Assembly: GCA_963727045.1 (NCBI GenBank)
Contig: CAVSES010000001.1
Location: forward strand, 1,922,001 to 1,986,000
Direction of reading: 5' to 3'
Length of the DNA stretch: 64,000 bases
From: Bog-1198 sp963727045
Lineage (GTDB): Bacteria; Pseudomonadota; Gammaproteobacteria; Steroidobacterales; Steroidobacteraceae
This document shows, one piece after another, positions 10,643 to 20,701 of this stretch. The position numbers and the translations under genes are program-made. Numbering within the stretch: position 1 is the first letter of the stretch; each line of letters opens with the position of its first letter. The notes beneath the pieces are model-generated. The model was not told the origin of the DNA, did not search any database, and was given only the letters and a program-made list of their open reading frames with translations.

Positions 10643-12226
10643 ATGGACGCACTACTGCCCGCTTGCGCGGCGATCGCGCTGGCATTCGCCATTTCCACGG
10701 TGCAGTCCTTGATCGGGCAAAAGGTCGGCTCCGACCATCCCGTGCATGTCTTCCTGACGCGACGGATTCGTAGAAACCGCTTTCGCCTCTTCGTCCGGAT
10801 CCCGGATTTGCTCAATGATTCCTATTGCGCGGCTGTTCCGCTGTACATCCACTGGATCGTGGCCCACTTCAGACCCGGCGCCGTCCATTGGAGCGAACGG
10901 CTGCTGAATCCCGTGGTCAATTCGCTTCATGTCGCCCTGTTGGCCGGCATCGCAGCTTTCGTCGGCGTACATGACGGGCTGGCCCCGCAATTCATCGGCA
11001 TCAGTGCGTGTCTATTCGCACTGACTCCCCAGTTCTATCATGCCTTGAGCGCGCGCAATTTTGGATTGAGCGCTCGCGGAACCGGTCTGTTGCTGTTGAC
11101 GGGCTTCTTTTTCGCGGCCTTTACCGTCGAGGAATTGAACGCCCCCGCCGTGTCGTGGCCTGCCGTCGCGCTGCTGGGCTGGCTCGTCTGGGGATTCAGC
11201 ACATTCGCACAGCAGGCGTTGTGCATCCTGAGCGTGCTGCTGCTGATCCTCACGGGCCGATGGGTGCCGCTCGCCGGTACTGCTTTGGGGCTTGCGCTCT
11301 TCGTCGCCCTGCATCCCAGGTACTCGATCGGTTATCTGCGGCACACCTTCCGGTTCATCCGCACGTATGCCGCGCAGCTGGCGCCCATCTACATCCTTAA
11401 GCGGCGCGAGAGCATCTGGCGCGACCTGATTTGGGATATCTGGCGGCGGTTCCACGAAAAGGGCGCCGCCCAGGCGCTGCGCTACGCATACGAAAATTCG
11501 GTGGCGGTCGTCGTTCTCCTGAATCCGCTGGTGGTGTGGTGTTGCTGGTCGGCCGTGCGGGGCGCCGAATTGCGTCATGGGATCCTCGGTTTCTGTCTGT
11601 CGCTTGCCGCGTGCGGAAGCCTCGCCGCACTATTGACGTCCTTTCGCATCTCCCGATTTCTCGGCGAGCCGGAGCGTTACGTCGAGGCCGTCACTCCCTG
11701 GGCCGTGCTGTATGCCACCCATGGCATTTTGGAGCTCTCCGGCGGGCCCGTGCTAATCGGACTGATGGCCGTATTTCTCACGGCCGACCTGCTGCAATTG
11801 ATCGCAAGCAAGGTCCTCCTGAAATTCGTCGCCGGGGGTGCTCCGACACTGGGGCACATCGAGAGTATGATCGAAGCGCGCTGGGGGAGGGAAGCCCGGG
11901 TATGCAGCAACAACGAGCACTACACAAAAATGGTCATGCAGCATGACTGGCAGTATGCCTATTGCTTCGCGGTCGGGGAGCCATACTGCGGCATGGCGGT
12001 CTCTCAGGCTTTTTCCCGGTTTCCGGTGCTTCGTCGTGAAGCTTGCGAGCGCATCGTCGAAGTGTTTCGAATAAATTCCTGCCTGCTCGACCGCAAGGAA
12101 TATCACACCCTCTTCGACAACCCTCCTTGTGCCCTCATGAACATGACAGTCGCATACGAGTCGGAACGTTTCCGGCTGCTCTTTCTGGAGTGGGACTACA
12201 GTGTTCCAAGCCGCGCTTTCGAATGA
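10643..12226 (+). CDS. Multi-pass membrane protein, possible GT-C-type glycosyltransferase
   Basis: An intact 527-aa protein with many hydrophobic helices. It starts MDALLPACAAIALAFAIS and then has a charged periplasmic-looking loop GSDHPVHVFLTRRIRRNRFR, where an early Asp-X-X-His between helices 1 and 2 is reminiscent of GT-C glycosyltransferases. About ten further membrane segments follow, then a soluble tail of about 110 residues (HIESMIEARWGREARVCSNN onward) with several cysteines. The ATG at 10643 is chosen because the first helix begins there; the open frame extends further left, overlapping the Kelch gene. The stop overlaps the wzx start (ATGA). A lipid-linked sugar transferase is the most likely role, but I cannot name a family firmly. 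Confidence 0.6.
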   Translation: MDALLPACAAIALAFAISTVQSLIGQKVGSDHPVHVFLTRRIRRNRFRLFVRIPDLLNDSYCAAVPLYIHWIVAHFRPGAVHWSERLLNPVVNSLHVALLAGIAAFVGVHDGLAPQFIGISACLFALTPQFYHALSARNFGLSARGTGLLLLTGFFFAAFTVEELNAPAVSWPAVALLGWLVWGFSTFAQQALCILSVLLLILTGRWVPLAGTALGLALFVALHPRYSIGYLRHTFRFIRTYAAQLAPIYILKRRESIWRDLIWDIWRRFHEKGAAQALRYAYENSVAVVVLLNPLVVWCCWSAVRGAELRHGILGFCLSLAACGSLAALLTSFRISRFLGEPERYVEAVTPWAVLYATHGILELSGGPVLIGLMAVFLTADLLQLIASKVLLKFVAGGAPTLGHIESMIEARWGREARVCSNNEHYTKMVMQHDWQYAYCFAVGEPYCGMAVSQAFSRFPVLRREACERIVEVFRINSCLLDRKEYHTLFDNPPCALMNMTVAYESERFRLLFLEWDYSVPSRAFE

Positions 12227-13698
12227 GCTTCCTTCGTCAATTTCTTATCTACGGTATCGGCGGCGCCGCCACCCGGCTTGCCGCGATCGTACTGGTTCCG
12301 CTCTACACGCGCACATTGAGCGTGCCCGAATACGGACGTCTCGAGGTCTTGCTGGCGATCCACGCGCTCTTGCTCATATTGGCGGGCATGCAGCTCGAAT
12401 CGTCCGTGGCGCGCGATTTTTACGAGGCGCGCCGCCGCGGCGAATCGGCCGAACTGGCATGGTCCGCTCTCTGGTTCACCGCCGTGGGCGTCGCAGCCGT
12501 GGCGCTCTTGATGGCGGGCGCCCGGATGTTCGGGGTGCTGCCGGGAGACATCGCCCCGCGCACCCTTGGGTTGCTGCTCCTCCTCACTTTTCCGGCGCAG
12601 ATGTTCGGCGTCCAACTCGTCATGTTGAGATTCGGCGGCCGTTCGATGACCTTTGCGCTGGCTTCATTTTGCGATCTCGCCATATCCGCGATTTTCAGCG
12701 TCTGGTTCATTGTCGGCCTGCATGCGGGAATCGACGGAGCGCTGGCGGGGATGCTGACAGGCAAGACGGTGTGCGTCGCTTTTGCGTGGCCGGCCACGTT
12801 CGGCAAGATGGTGCGGACGTCGGTCTTCGGCAAAATCGCGAAACGTATTCTGGCCTATGGTTTTCCAACCATTCCTGCCGTCTTGATCGGCTGGCTGCAG
12901 AACGCCGGAAGCCGCCTGTTGCTTGCCGCCGCGCTCACCCTGAGCGACGTGGCCATCGGCGGGATCGCGATCAAAGTGGCGGCCATTTACAGCTTCATCG
13001 TGTACAGTTTCAGGCTGGCTTGGGAACCGTATTCGATCGCGAAGCTCGAGGCGCTCGATAAGGATCCGAGAGTCTATCACCGCACTTTGGAGTGGTACGT
13101 CGCCACCATGTTTCTGGTTGCCGGAATCGCCATCCTGATGAGTCCGCAGATCGTTCGCGTACTGGCTCCGCCCGCCTACGCCGCCTCCGGCCGGATTGCG
13201 GTACTGTTCCTCACGGGGCAGTTCTGGGTTGGAATGACGAACGTACTGGTCATCGGCATCCATGGTGCTCGACGCACATCGCTCCTGTTGCCCGTTTATG
13301 GGTATGGCGCGGCCTTGAACATCATCATTTTATTCGCCATGGCGCCGTTCATCGGGGTCGCCGCAGCGGGACTTGGCTTTCTGGCGGGCTCCATATTCTC
13401 CGCATTTGTCGCCCGGCACTACAGCAACAAGCATTTCAATACGGGCTTCACCCTGCGCATCATGGTATGGACGACCATCGCCTCGGTCGGATATGTCGCG
13501 GCCTGCTATGCCCTCTCGGTCCATGACGGGCTTGGACACGATTCGTCCGCGACGGCGTGGACGTCGGCTGCGGTCGGATTCGCGATGTTGTTGGCGGCTC
13601 TTGCAATAGTCGCCGCGAAAGCCTTCGATCCCGGCCGCGGTTCCGAAATGTGGGCCCATGCAGTCAATCTCGTACGTCGGGCGGACGCCCCGCAATGA
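12223..13698 (+). CDS. wzx: Wzx-type O-unit flippase (polysaccharide biosynthesis protein, MOP superfamily)
   Basis: An intact 491-aa integral membrane protein with about 12-14 hydrophobic helices. The N-terminus FLRQFLIYGIGGAATRLAAI followed by LVPLYTRTLSVPEYGRLEVL is the classic beginning of Wzx/RfbX proteins. Further helices carry GWLQNAGSRLLLAAALTLSD and the YSFRLAWEPYS motif common in this family. It would flip undecaprenyl-diphosphate-linked repeat units across the inner membrane. It overlaps both neighbours by four bases (ATGA), so upstream gene, wzx and wzy form one translationally coupled group. Confidence 0.9.
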   Translation: MSFLRQFLIYGIGGAATRLAAIVLVPLYTRTLSVPEYGRLEVLLAIHALLLILAGMQLESSVARDFYEARRRGESAELAWSALWFTAVGVAAVALLMAGARMFGVLPGDIAPRTLGLLLLLTFPAQMFGVQLVMLRFGGRSMTFALASFCDLAISAIFSVWFIVGLHAGIDGALAGMLTGKTVCVAFAWPATFGKMVRTSVFGKIAKRILAYGFPTIPAVLIGWLQNAGSRLLLAAALTLSDVAIGGIAIKVAAIYSFIVYSFRLAWEPYSIAKLEALDKDPRVYHRTLEWYVATMFLVAGIAILMSPQIVRVLAPPAYAASGRIAVLFLTGQFWVGMTNVLVIGIHGARRTSLLLPVYGYGAALNIIILFAMAPFIGVAAAGLGFLAGSIFSAFVARHYSNKHFNTGFTLRIMVWTTIASVGYVAACYALSVHDGLGHDSSATAWTSAAVGFAMLLAALAIVAAKAFDPGRGSEMWAHAVNLVRRADAPQ

Positions 13699-14960
13699 AC
13701 TTCGTCGTGTGCAGCTTGTTGGGCCTGACTCTCATGTTTTCGCTCCTGACCAATCGAGATATGTTCTCGCCCGGCAAATTCTATTTGATCTCGCTGATAC
13801 TGTTCTATGTAGGGGCGCTGGCTCTCCCGGATAACTATGAACTCTGGCTTCTGATCCTTTTGGTTCTATTGGTCGGGGTGGCCACCGTATGTCTCGAGGC
13901 CAGCGTCCCGGCGACGCCCACGGCGCGGCGGCCGGTGCCTGCGGGCACTAAGGAACGCAATGTCGCATTGTGGATCTGGCTCGCCTCCCTCCCGGCTATC
14001 GCCTCCCAAGTCTACATCGTGCATTTTTTCAATGGCATCGAGGGATACATCAACGTCATCGGCAATCGTGTCATAGAACTGCGTGGGCTCGGTTGGGCGA
14101 AGAGCCTGATTGCAACCGTTGTCGTGCTGAATCTCATTTATTTCGCGGTTGGGCTCACCCGGCGGCGTTCCAAGACCTGGTGGGCGATATTCATCGTGCA
14201 CACATCAATCGTGCTGGTGATGGGCGCCCTGTCCGGCTCGAGAGGATCCATATTGACCGTGTTCGCCATGCAGGTGTTCATTTATCACTATTTAAGGCGC
14301 CCGGTGAAGATCATCTACGCGATGCCGATCGGCATCGCGCTGATCGGCTTCGCAATGGTCATCGGCGTTCTGCGCGAAGGAGTGAAACTCGAGGACAGCC
14401 GGATTTCGACCGGACTCGACTCCAGAGATAGATTGCTGACGATGTCGATTTTCAACTACGGCGTGCAACCGCTGCAAATACTGCTCTCGGCCGACGATCT
14501 GCTGCTCGCGAACGGCAGCACGCTGCTGTCCGTGGTGACGAATCCCATTCCGCGCAATTGGTGGCCCGAAAAACCGGATACGGGCGGGGTCTTTTTCACC
14601 AAGAAATACACGGGCGATGCGTGGGACGGAGCGTCGAATCTCACGCCCACGTTCCTGGGCGAAGGTGTCATCAATTTCGGCTGGCTCGGCGGCCTGGCCT
14701 TCTTTCTGGTATTAGACCTGCTCTTGATGTATTTCGTGGTGCGCCGCTACAGAACCATGCTTGCACGGTTGCGCGCGCCGCCGAGCGCCGGAACGGCGAT
14801 CGACGTGGTCATCTATGTCCTTTTCATGTGGGCGGCAGTCGCATTACTGGCGGGTGAAGTGACCAATACGGTTCAAACGCTGGTCGTGACGCAACTCGCT
14901 CCCGCATTCGTACTGCGGCACATTCTGGCGGCCAGGGCTCCAGTGGGCGCAGTGCAGTGA
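13695..14960 (+). CDS. wzy: Wzy-type O-antigen/oligosaccharide repeat-unit polymerase
   Basis: An intact 421-aa membrane protein with about ten helices and a large hydrophilic loop, directly after wzx. It has the VMGALSGSRGSILTVF segment (SGSRG) typical of Wzy-like polymerases and a long periplasmic region from about residue 235 to 320 (EDSRISTGLDSRDRLL, NPIPRNWWPEKPD, LTPTFLGEGVINFGW). The NPIPR...PTFLGE arrangement is a recurrent feature of the O-antigen polymerase (OAG_Polysacc) type. It would join lipid-linked repeats at the periplasmic face. Primary sequence is poorly conserved in Wzy, so the call rests on topology, the loop motif and position. Confidence 0.85.
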   Translation: MNFVVCSLLGLTLMFSLLTNRDMFSPGKFYLISLILFYVGALALPDNYELWLLILLVLLVGVATVCLEASVPATPTARRPVPAGTKERNVALWIWLASLPAIASQVYIVHFFNGIEGYINVIGNRVIELRGLGWAKSLIATVVVLNLIYFAVGLTRRRSKTWWAIFIVHTSIVLVMGALSGSRGSILTVFAMQVFIYHYLRRPVKIIYAMPIGIALIGFAMVIGVLREGVKLEDSRISTGLDSRDRLLTMSIFNYGVQPLQILLSADDLLLANGSTLLSVVTNPIPRNWWPEKPDTGGVFFTKKYTGDAWDGASNLTPTFLGEGVINFGWLGGLAFFLVLDLLLMYFVVRRYRTMLARLRAPPSAGTAIDVVIYVLFMWAAVALLAGEVTNTVQTLVVTQLAPAFVLRHILAARAPVGAVQ

Positions 14961-14978
14961 TATTGCAAGTCGAATTCC

Positions 14979-16129
14979 ATGCGACTCTGCATTGACGCCT
15001 CCAACCTTAGGGCTGGAGGAAGCCTCACCCATCTGGTCGAATTGCTGGTAACGTCGACGCGTCTCAATACGGCTTCGAACGCGTCTATGTCTGGGCTTCC
15101 CGCGCGACGCTGGAACTCATCGCCGAGCGTCCGTGGCTGGTGAAGCGAACCGACCCCGTACTCGAAGCCAACTTCCTGCGTCGCGCGGTTTGGCAGATGC
15201 GCCGGCTGGGCGATCTCGCGCGTTCCGACGGCTGCAACCTGCTGTTCGTGCCGGGAGGCACATTCGCGACGGGCTTCCGCCCCGTCGTGACGATGTGCCG
15301 CAATATGCTGCCCTTTGAATGGCGCGAAATTCTCCGCTACGGAATCTCTTTGCAGGCATTGCGTTTTCTCATGCTGCGTTTTGCGCGGCTCGTTCCTTCC
15401 GGCGCGCATCGGGAACGATATTTCTGACGCGCTATGCGCATGATGCCGTGCGCAGGCTGACCGGCGCCTGACGGGTCCGGTTCGAATCATCCCGCATGGC
15501 GTAGACGCGCGCTTTTTTGCACCTGCGCATTTGCCCGTGGAGGATCGGTCTACCGCGCGGCCGTTCGAAATCGTGTACGTTTCGATCATCGATCACTATA
15601 AGCATCAGGCAACGGCGGCCCGCGCGGTCGCACGCCTGGCGGCACGCGGCCACGCCGTGAGCCTGACGCTCATTGGACCGGCGTATCCGCCTGCGCTGCG
15701 GCACCTTCGGTCAGTATTGAAGGAGATCGACCCGGAGGGCGGCGTGATACGCTACCTGGGTCCAATAGCTCATGCGAACATTCATGAAGCCTATGCGCGC
15801 GCCGACATTGGGCTGTTTGCCTCGAGTTGTGAAAATATGCGAACATTCTGCTGGAGCAGATGGCGGCCGGTTTGCCCATCGCGTGTTCCGACAGGGGCCC
15901 GATGCCGGAAATTCTCTGCGATGGAGGCGTGTTTTTCGACCCGGAGGATGTGGAGAGCGTTTGCAGCGCAATTCTGACCCTGACATCGAGCCCGGCACTT
16001 CGCACACGAATCGCGCAAGCCGCGCAAAGGCTGGCGCATCAATACTCCTGGGCGAAATGCGCCGGTGAAACGTTCGAATTCCTGGCGAGCATCGCCGCTT
16101 CGCGCAAAGAAACGAGTCAAATGCAATGA
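14979..16129 (+). CDS. GT4-family glycosyltransferase (several frameshifts)
   Basis: A GT-B glycosyltransferase of about 380 aa. The ATG at 14979 gives MRLCIDASNLRAGGSLTHL. Pieces in other frames continue with VYVWASRATLELI, GCNLLFVPGGTFATGFRPVV, FLTRYAHDAVRR, IIPHGVDARFFAP, EIVYVSIIDHYKHQ, VIRYLGPIAHANIHEAYARAD and the nucleotide-binding region NILLEQMAAGLPIACSDRGP. At least four indels lie near 15055, 15425, 15470 and 15840. The stop overlaps the fnlA start (ATGA). The mannosyltransferase-like opening MRLCIDASNLRAGG is common in O-antigen clusters; donor and acceptor are not predictable. Confidence 0.8.
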
Positions 16130-17170
16130 ACTCCGACGTCGACATGTTCAAGGACCGGGTGCTCCTCATAACGGGCGGAACGGGATCGTTCGGAAACGCC
16201 GTATTGCGCAGGTTTCTGCACTACGGCTGAAGGAAATCCGCATCTTCAGCCGTGACGAGAAAAAGCAGGACGACATGCGCAAGCGCTATCACGACCCGAA
16301 GCTGAAATTCTATATCGGCGATGTGCGCGATCGGCGCAGCATCTCGGCGGCGATGAGCGGAGTCGACTATTCTTTCACGCCGCCGCGCTCAAGCAGGTTC
16401 CATCGTGTGAATTTTACCCCATGGAGGCGGTGCGGACGAACGTGCTGGGCACGGAAATCGTGCTTGAGCCGCGATCGCCGCGGGCGTCAAACGCGTCATA
16501 TGCCTGAGCACCGACAAGGCGGTCTATCCCATCAACGCCATGGGCATGAGCAAGGCTTTGATGGAAAAGGTGATCGTCGCAAAATCGCGGCAATCTCGAA
16601 GGACGACCAGCTCTGCGCGACGCGATACGGCAACGTCATGGCGTCCCGCGGATCGGTTATTCCGCTTTTTGTGTCGCAGATCAAGGCTGGCAGGCCGCTG
16701 ACGGTAACCGATCCCGCGATGACGCGCTTTTTGATGTCCCTCGATCAATCGGTGGAGTTGGTCCTGTTCGCGTACGAAAATGCCGCGCAGGGCGATATCT
16801 TCGTTCAGAAGGCGCCGGCCGAAACGGTGGCCGTCATTGCGCAGGCCATGTGCGAAATGCACAGCGTGGGGACGATCCCGTCCGCAAGATCGGCACGCGG
16901 CATGGCGAGAAGGTCTATGAATCGCTACTGACCCGCGAGGAACGTGCCTGCGCCGAGGATCTCGGAGCGACTACTTCCGCATTCCGCCAGACGGTCGCGA
17001 CCTGAACTACTCGAAGTTCGTGGAGCAGGGGATTGCGCATCACGTACGGCGAGGAATACAACTCGCACAACACCGAACGCTTGAATGTAGAGGGAATGAA
17101 GGCTCTCTTGCTGAAACTCGAATTCCTACAGCGCATATTGCACGGCCAGCCGGCAAGCGCCGAAGATTGA
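16126..17170 (+). CDS. fnlA: UDP-GlcNAc 4,6-dehydratase/5-epimerase, FnlA/CapE/WbjB family (frameshifted)
   Basis: First enzyme of UDP-N-acetyl-L-fucosamine synthesis. Seen: LLITGGTGSFGNAVLRRFL, EIRIFSRDEKKQDDMRKR, FYIGDVRDRRS, HAAALKQVPSCEFYPMEAV (in shifted frames), RVICLSTDKAVYPINAMGMS with the Met-containing active site typical of the 5-inverting dehydratases, RYGNVMASRGSVIPLF, and near the end KIGTRHGEKVYESLLTREE and YNSHNTERL. About 345 aa. Indels near 16205, 16380, 16460, 16545, 16875 and 17000 break it. The ORF-level end is the TGA at 17168-17170, six bases before fnlB. The gene order fnlA-fnlB-fnlC-wbuB matches Escherichia coli O26 and wbjBCDE of P. aeruginosa O11. Confidence 0.9.
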
Positions 17171-17176
17171 CGAACC

Positions 17177-18284
17177 ATGCGGGTGCTCGTTACCGGTTCG
17201 GATGGATTCGTCGGAAGGAACCTTTGCGTCCGTCTGCGTGAACGCGGCTACGGCGAAATAGCCGAGGTCTCCCGGAACACGCCGCCTCAGGACGTCGAGC
17301 GCGCGCTGCGCTCCGCGGACTTCATTTTCCATGTCGCCGGAACGAACCGGCCCCGCGCACCCGGCGAGTTCGTGACCGGCAACGTCGCACTCACAGCCTT
17401 CCTTTGCCGGACGCTGCTCGAATCAGGCAAGGCGCCCACGATCGTCTACACTTCGTCAATCCAGGCGGCGCTCGACAATCCGTACGGCCGAAGCAAGGCC
17501 GCGGCGGAGGCGGTTCTCCTCGACTATGGGCGGGCGGGCGGAGCGGTCGTGCACAATCTCAGGCTGAACAACATTTTCGGCAAATGGTCGAGGCCGAATT
17601 ACAACTCGGTTGTCTCGACGTTCTGCCACAATATTGCACGCGATTTGCCGATTCGAATCGACGATCCGGCTGCACCCCTGTCGCTCGTCTACATCGACGA
17701 TGTCGTCGACGCCATGCTCGCATATCTCGAATCGCCGGCGGCCGGAGACGTCATGATGAAGGCGATGCCCGTCTACGAAACGACGGTTGGAAGGGTCGCC
17801 GCTGAGATCCACGCGTTCAAGGAGAGCCGTAAGTCCCTGCGGACGGAACCGGTCGGCGTCGGCTTCGTGCGGGCCCTGTATGCCACTTATGTGAGCTATC
17901 TCCCCACCGCCAATTTCATATACGAAGTTGCCGCACACACCGACGCCCGCGGCAGCTTCGTCGAAATGCTGAAGACCGGGGATTCGGGCCAGTTCTCTTA
18001 TTTCACCGCGCACCCCGGGGTGACGCGGGGCGGACCACTATCATCACAGCAAGACCGAGAAGTTCCTGGTGATCCGGGGCAGCGCGCTGTTCCGCTTTCG
18101 GCACATTCTGACCAACGAACGGTTCGAACTGCGGACCTGCGGCGGAACGCCTCGGATCGTCGAGACGGTGCCGGGCTGGCTGCACGACATCACCAATATC
18201 GGAAGCGAGGAAATGGTCGTGATGCTGTGGGCCAATGAGATTTTCGACCGCGACCGACCGGATACCTACAAGGGCACGGTGTAA
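17177..18284 (+). CDS. fnlB: 4-ketosugar reductase with C-terminal cupin, FnlB/CapF/WbjC family (one frameshift)
   Basis: Second enzyme of the UDP-L-FucNAc pathway: epimerisation and reduction of the 4-keto-6-deoxy intermediate. N-terminal Rossmann domain with MRVLVTGSDGFVGRNLC, FIFHVAGTNRP, VYTSSIQAALDNPYGRSK and the LSLVYIDDVVDAML segment; C-terminal cupin from about residue 250 (AAHTDARGSFVEMLKT, HPGVTRGGHYHHSKTEKFL, FRFRHILTNE). The frame breaks at about 18036: the sequence reads GGCGGACCACTATCATCAC where GGHYHH needs one C less, so an extra base is the simplest cause. About 368 aa, as expected. It lies between fnlA and fnlC with gaps of six and two bases. Confidence 0.92.
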
Positions 18285-18286
18285 CC

Positions 18287-19429
18287 ATGGATAAGCTGAA
18301 GGTGATGACAGTGGTCGGCACGCGGCCCGAAATCATCCGATTGTCGCGTGTAATTCCCGAGCTGGACGAATTCACCGATCACATCCTGGTTCACAGCGGG
18401 GCAGAACTACGACTATGAACTGAACGAGGTGTTCTTTCAGGATCTTGAGAGTTCGAAAGCCCGACCACTTCCTCGACGCCGCCGGCAGCTACCGCCGCTG
18501 AGACGATCGGCAAGGTGATCTCATTCCGTTCGAACGTTGCTGGGGGCAGGTTCAGACCCCGAAGCGGTCCTCATACTCGGAGATACCAATAGTTGTCTCG
18601 GCACGATCGCCGCCAAGCGCCGTAAAATTCCCATCTTTCACATGGAAGCCGGGAATCGCTGCTTCGATCAGGCGCGTGCCTGAGGAGATCAATCGGAGGA
18701 TTGTTGACCACATCAGCGACCTCAACATGCCTTACAGCGACATCGCGCGGGAGTATCTGCTGCGTGAGGGGCTGCCGCCTGACCGCATCATCAAGACGGG
18801 CAGCCCGATGCGCGAGGTGCTCGACCACCACAGGTCGCACATCGATGCCTCGGATGTCCTGGCCCGCCTGGGTCTCAAGCCGCTTGAATACTTCGTCGTC
18901 AGCGCCCATCGCGAGGAAAATGTCGATTCGGACCACAATTTCTCGCGGCTTGCCGACGTTCTCAATACGCTGGCACGCGAGTATCCGTTCCCCATCATCG
19001 TCTCCACGCATCCGAGGACGCAGAATCGAATAGACGCCACGGGCACACGATTCGAGCCCGCTAGTCCGGCTGCGTGAAGCCCATGGGCTTCCTCGATTAC
19101 GTCAAACTGCAGCTCGAATCCAGAGCCGTGCTTTCCGACAGCGGGACGATTACCGAAGAATCGTCGATATTGAATTTTCCGGCGTTGAACATCCGCGAAG
19201 CGCACGAGCGTCCGGAGGGAATGGAGGAGGCGGCCGTGATGATGGTCGGTCTCGACGCTCGACGCGTACTTGCAGGCGCTGCGGATCCTCGAATCACAGC
19301 CAGCGCGGTGCGCATCGGCTGCTGCGGCCGGTCGCAGACTATGACGTAACCAACGTTTCCGACAAGGTGCTTCGCATCATTTGCAGCTACACGGACTATG
19401 TCAGACGCAACGTCTGGAAAGCCTTCTAG
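18287..19429 (+). CDS. fnlC: UDP-N-acetyl-L-fucosamine synthase (2-epimerase), FnlC/CapG/WbjD family (frameshifted)
   Basis: Last enzyme of UDP-L-FucNAc formation, a non-hydrolysing UDP-GlcNAc 2-epimerase relative. Seen: KVMTVVGTRPEIIRLSRVIP, then HSGQNYDYELNEVFF (broken by one extra G in a GGGG run near 18403), HMEAGNRCFDQRVPEEINRR, DHISDLNMPYSDIAREYLL, KTGSPMREVL, VSAHREENVD, STHPRT, MGFLDYVKLQ, VLSDSGTITEESSIL and the tail YTDYVRRNVWKAF ending in TAG at 19427-19429. About 377 aa. Indels lie near 18403, 18450, 18490, 18540, 18660, 19050 and 19260. Start ATG 18287 is two bases after fnlB. Confidence 0.92.
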
Positions 19430-19443
19430 CCGGGAAATGGTCG

Positions 19444-20671
19444 GTGCGACTTCTCATCGTCACGCAATATTTCTGGCCGGAGGACTTTCGAATCAACGAC
19501 CTCGCGGGCGAGCTGGCGAGCCGCGGCCACGACGTTACGATTCTTACCGGCTTGCCGAATTATCCCGACGGTCGGATTTACGACGATTTTCGCAGGGACC
19601 CGGGCCGTTTCGATCAATACCTCGGCGCGCGAATCATCCGCGCGCCGCTGGTCGCCCGCGGGAACCGGCCCATTGCGCCTGATTGCAAACTACCTCAGCT
19701 TTGCGGTCAGCGCCTGTCTGGTCGGTTCGTGGAAGCTTCGCGGGCAACGCTTCGACGCGATCTTCGCGTATGAACCTTCGCCGATCACCGTGGGGGTGCC
19801 GGCCGCATTCATGCGCGCCCTCAAGAACGCACCGATGACGCTCTGGGTTCTCGATTTGTGGCCCGAAACGCTGAGCGCGATCGGTGCGGTCCGCTCGCGT
19901 CCGCTGATCGCCTTGATCGGCAGCCTCGTCGCCGCCATCTATCGGCGGTGCGACTTGATTCTCGCACAGTCGAGGAGCTTCGTGCCTCAGATCGAGGCTC
20001 GCTGCACGCAAGCGGCGGGCCGCGTCGAGTATTTTCCGAGCTGGGCCGAGTCCTTCTTCGATTCCGACAATGAACCGGAGCCGCCTGAGTTGCCGCCGAA
20101 GGACGGCAAGTTCGAGGTCATGTTCGCCGGCAACATCGGCGACGCGCAGGATTTTCCCGCCATTCTCGACGCGGCGGAGCACCTAAGGTCGCATCCGGCG
20201 ATTCGGTGGCTCATCGTCGGCGGGGGGCGTGCTGCGCACTGGGTCTGCGGCGAAATCGAGCGCCGGCGGCTCGGAGAAAGCGTCATCATGCTCGGCAGAC
20301 ATCCAGTGGAGCGAATGCCGGCATTCTATCGACGCGCCGATGTCTTGCTGGTGACCCTGAAGGACGAGCCGATCTTCGCGATGACCATCCCCGGCAAACT
20401 GCAGTCCTATCTGCTGGCCGGCGTGCCGATCGTGGGAATGCTGAACGGCGAGGGTTCGCGGACGATCGAGGCCGCGGACGCGGGTCTCGTCTGCGCAGCG
20501 GGCGATCACGAAGCATTGAGCCGCGCGATCTTGCAAATGCACGAGATGCCCGAATCCGAGCGGAAACTGATGGGTGTTCGGGGGCGCAGTTACGGGCGCC
20601 TGGAATTCGATCGCGGGCGTCTCATGGACAGGCTGGAGAATTGGCTGAAGACGGTGCAGAAAGCGACCTGA
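19444..20671 (+). CDS. wbuB: WbuB/WbjE-like GT4 glycosyltransferase (one frameshift)
   Basis: A GT-B glycosyltransferase of about 409 aa, presumed to add L-FucNAc because it follows fnlC as in E. coli O26 and P. aeruginosa O11. The GTG start at 19444 (VRLLIVTQYFWPEDF) has a GGGA site eight bases upstream. Then RINDLAGELASRGHDVTILTG, LPNYPDGRIYDDF, a frame change near 19668, YEPSPITVGVPA, LWVLDLWPETLSAIG, FVPQIEARC, KFEVMFAGNIGDAQDF and the donor-site region KLQSYLLAGVPIVGMLNGEG. The C-terminal half is intact. The stop at 20671 is 30 bases from the end of the convergent wbpD-like gene. Confidence 0.85.
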
Positions 20672-20701
20672 TCATTCCGCGGGCGTCCGCTCGCCCGAAT
20701 G

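Noticed and set aside
148..20671. A degenerate, pseudogene-filled O-antigen locus
   Set aside because: Conserved residues continue across every break and no large deletions or in-frame stops accompany them; base-call errors explain the pattern better.
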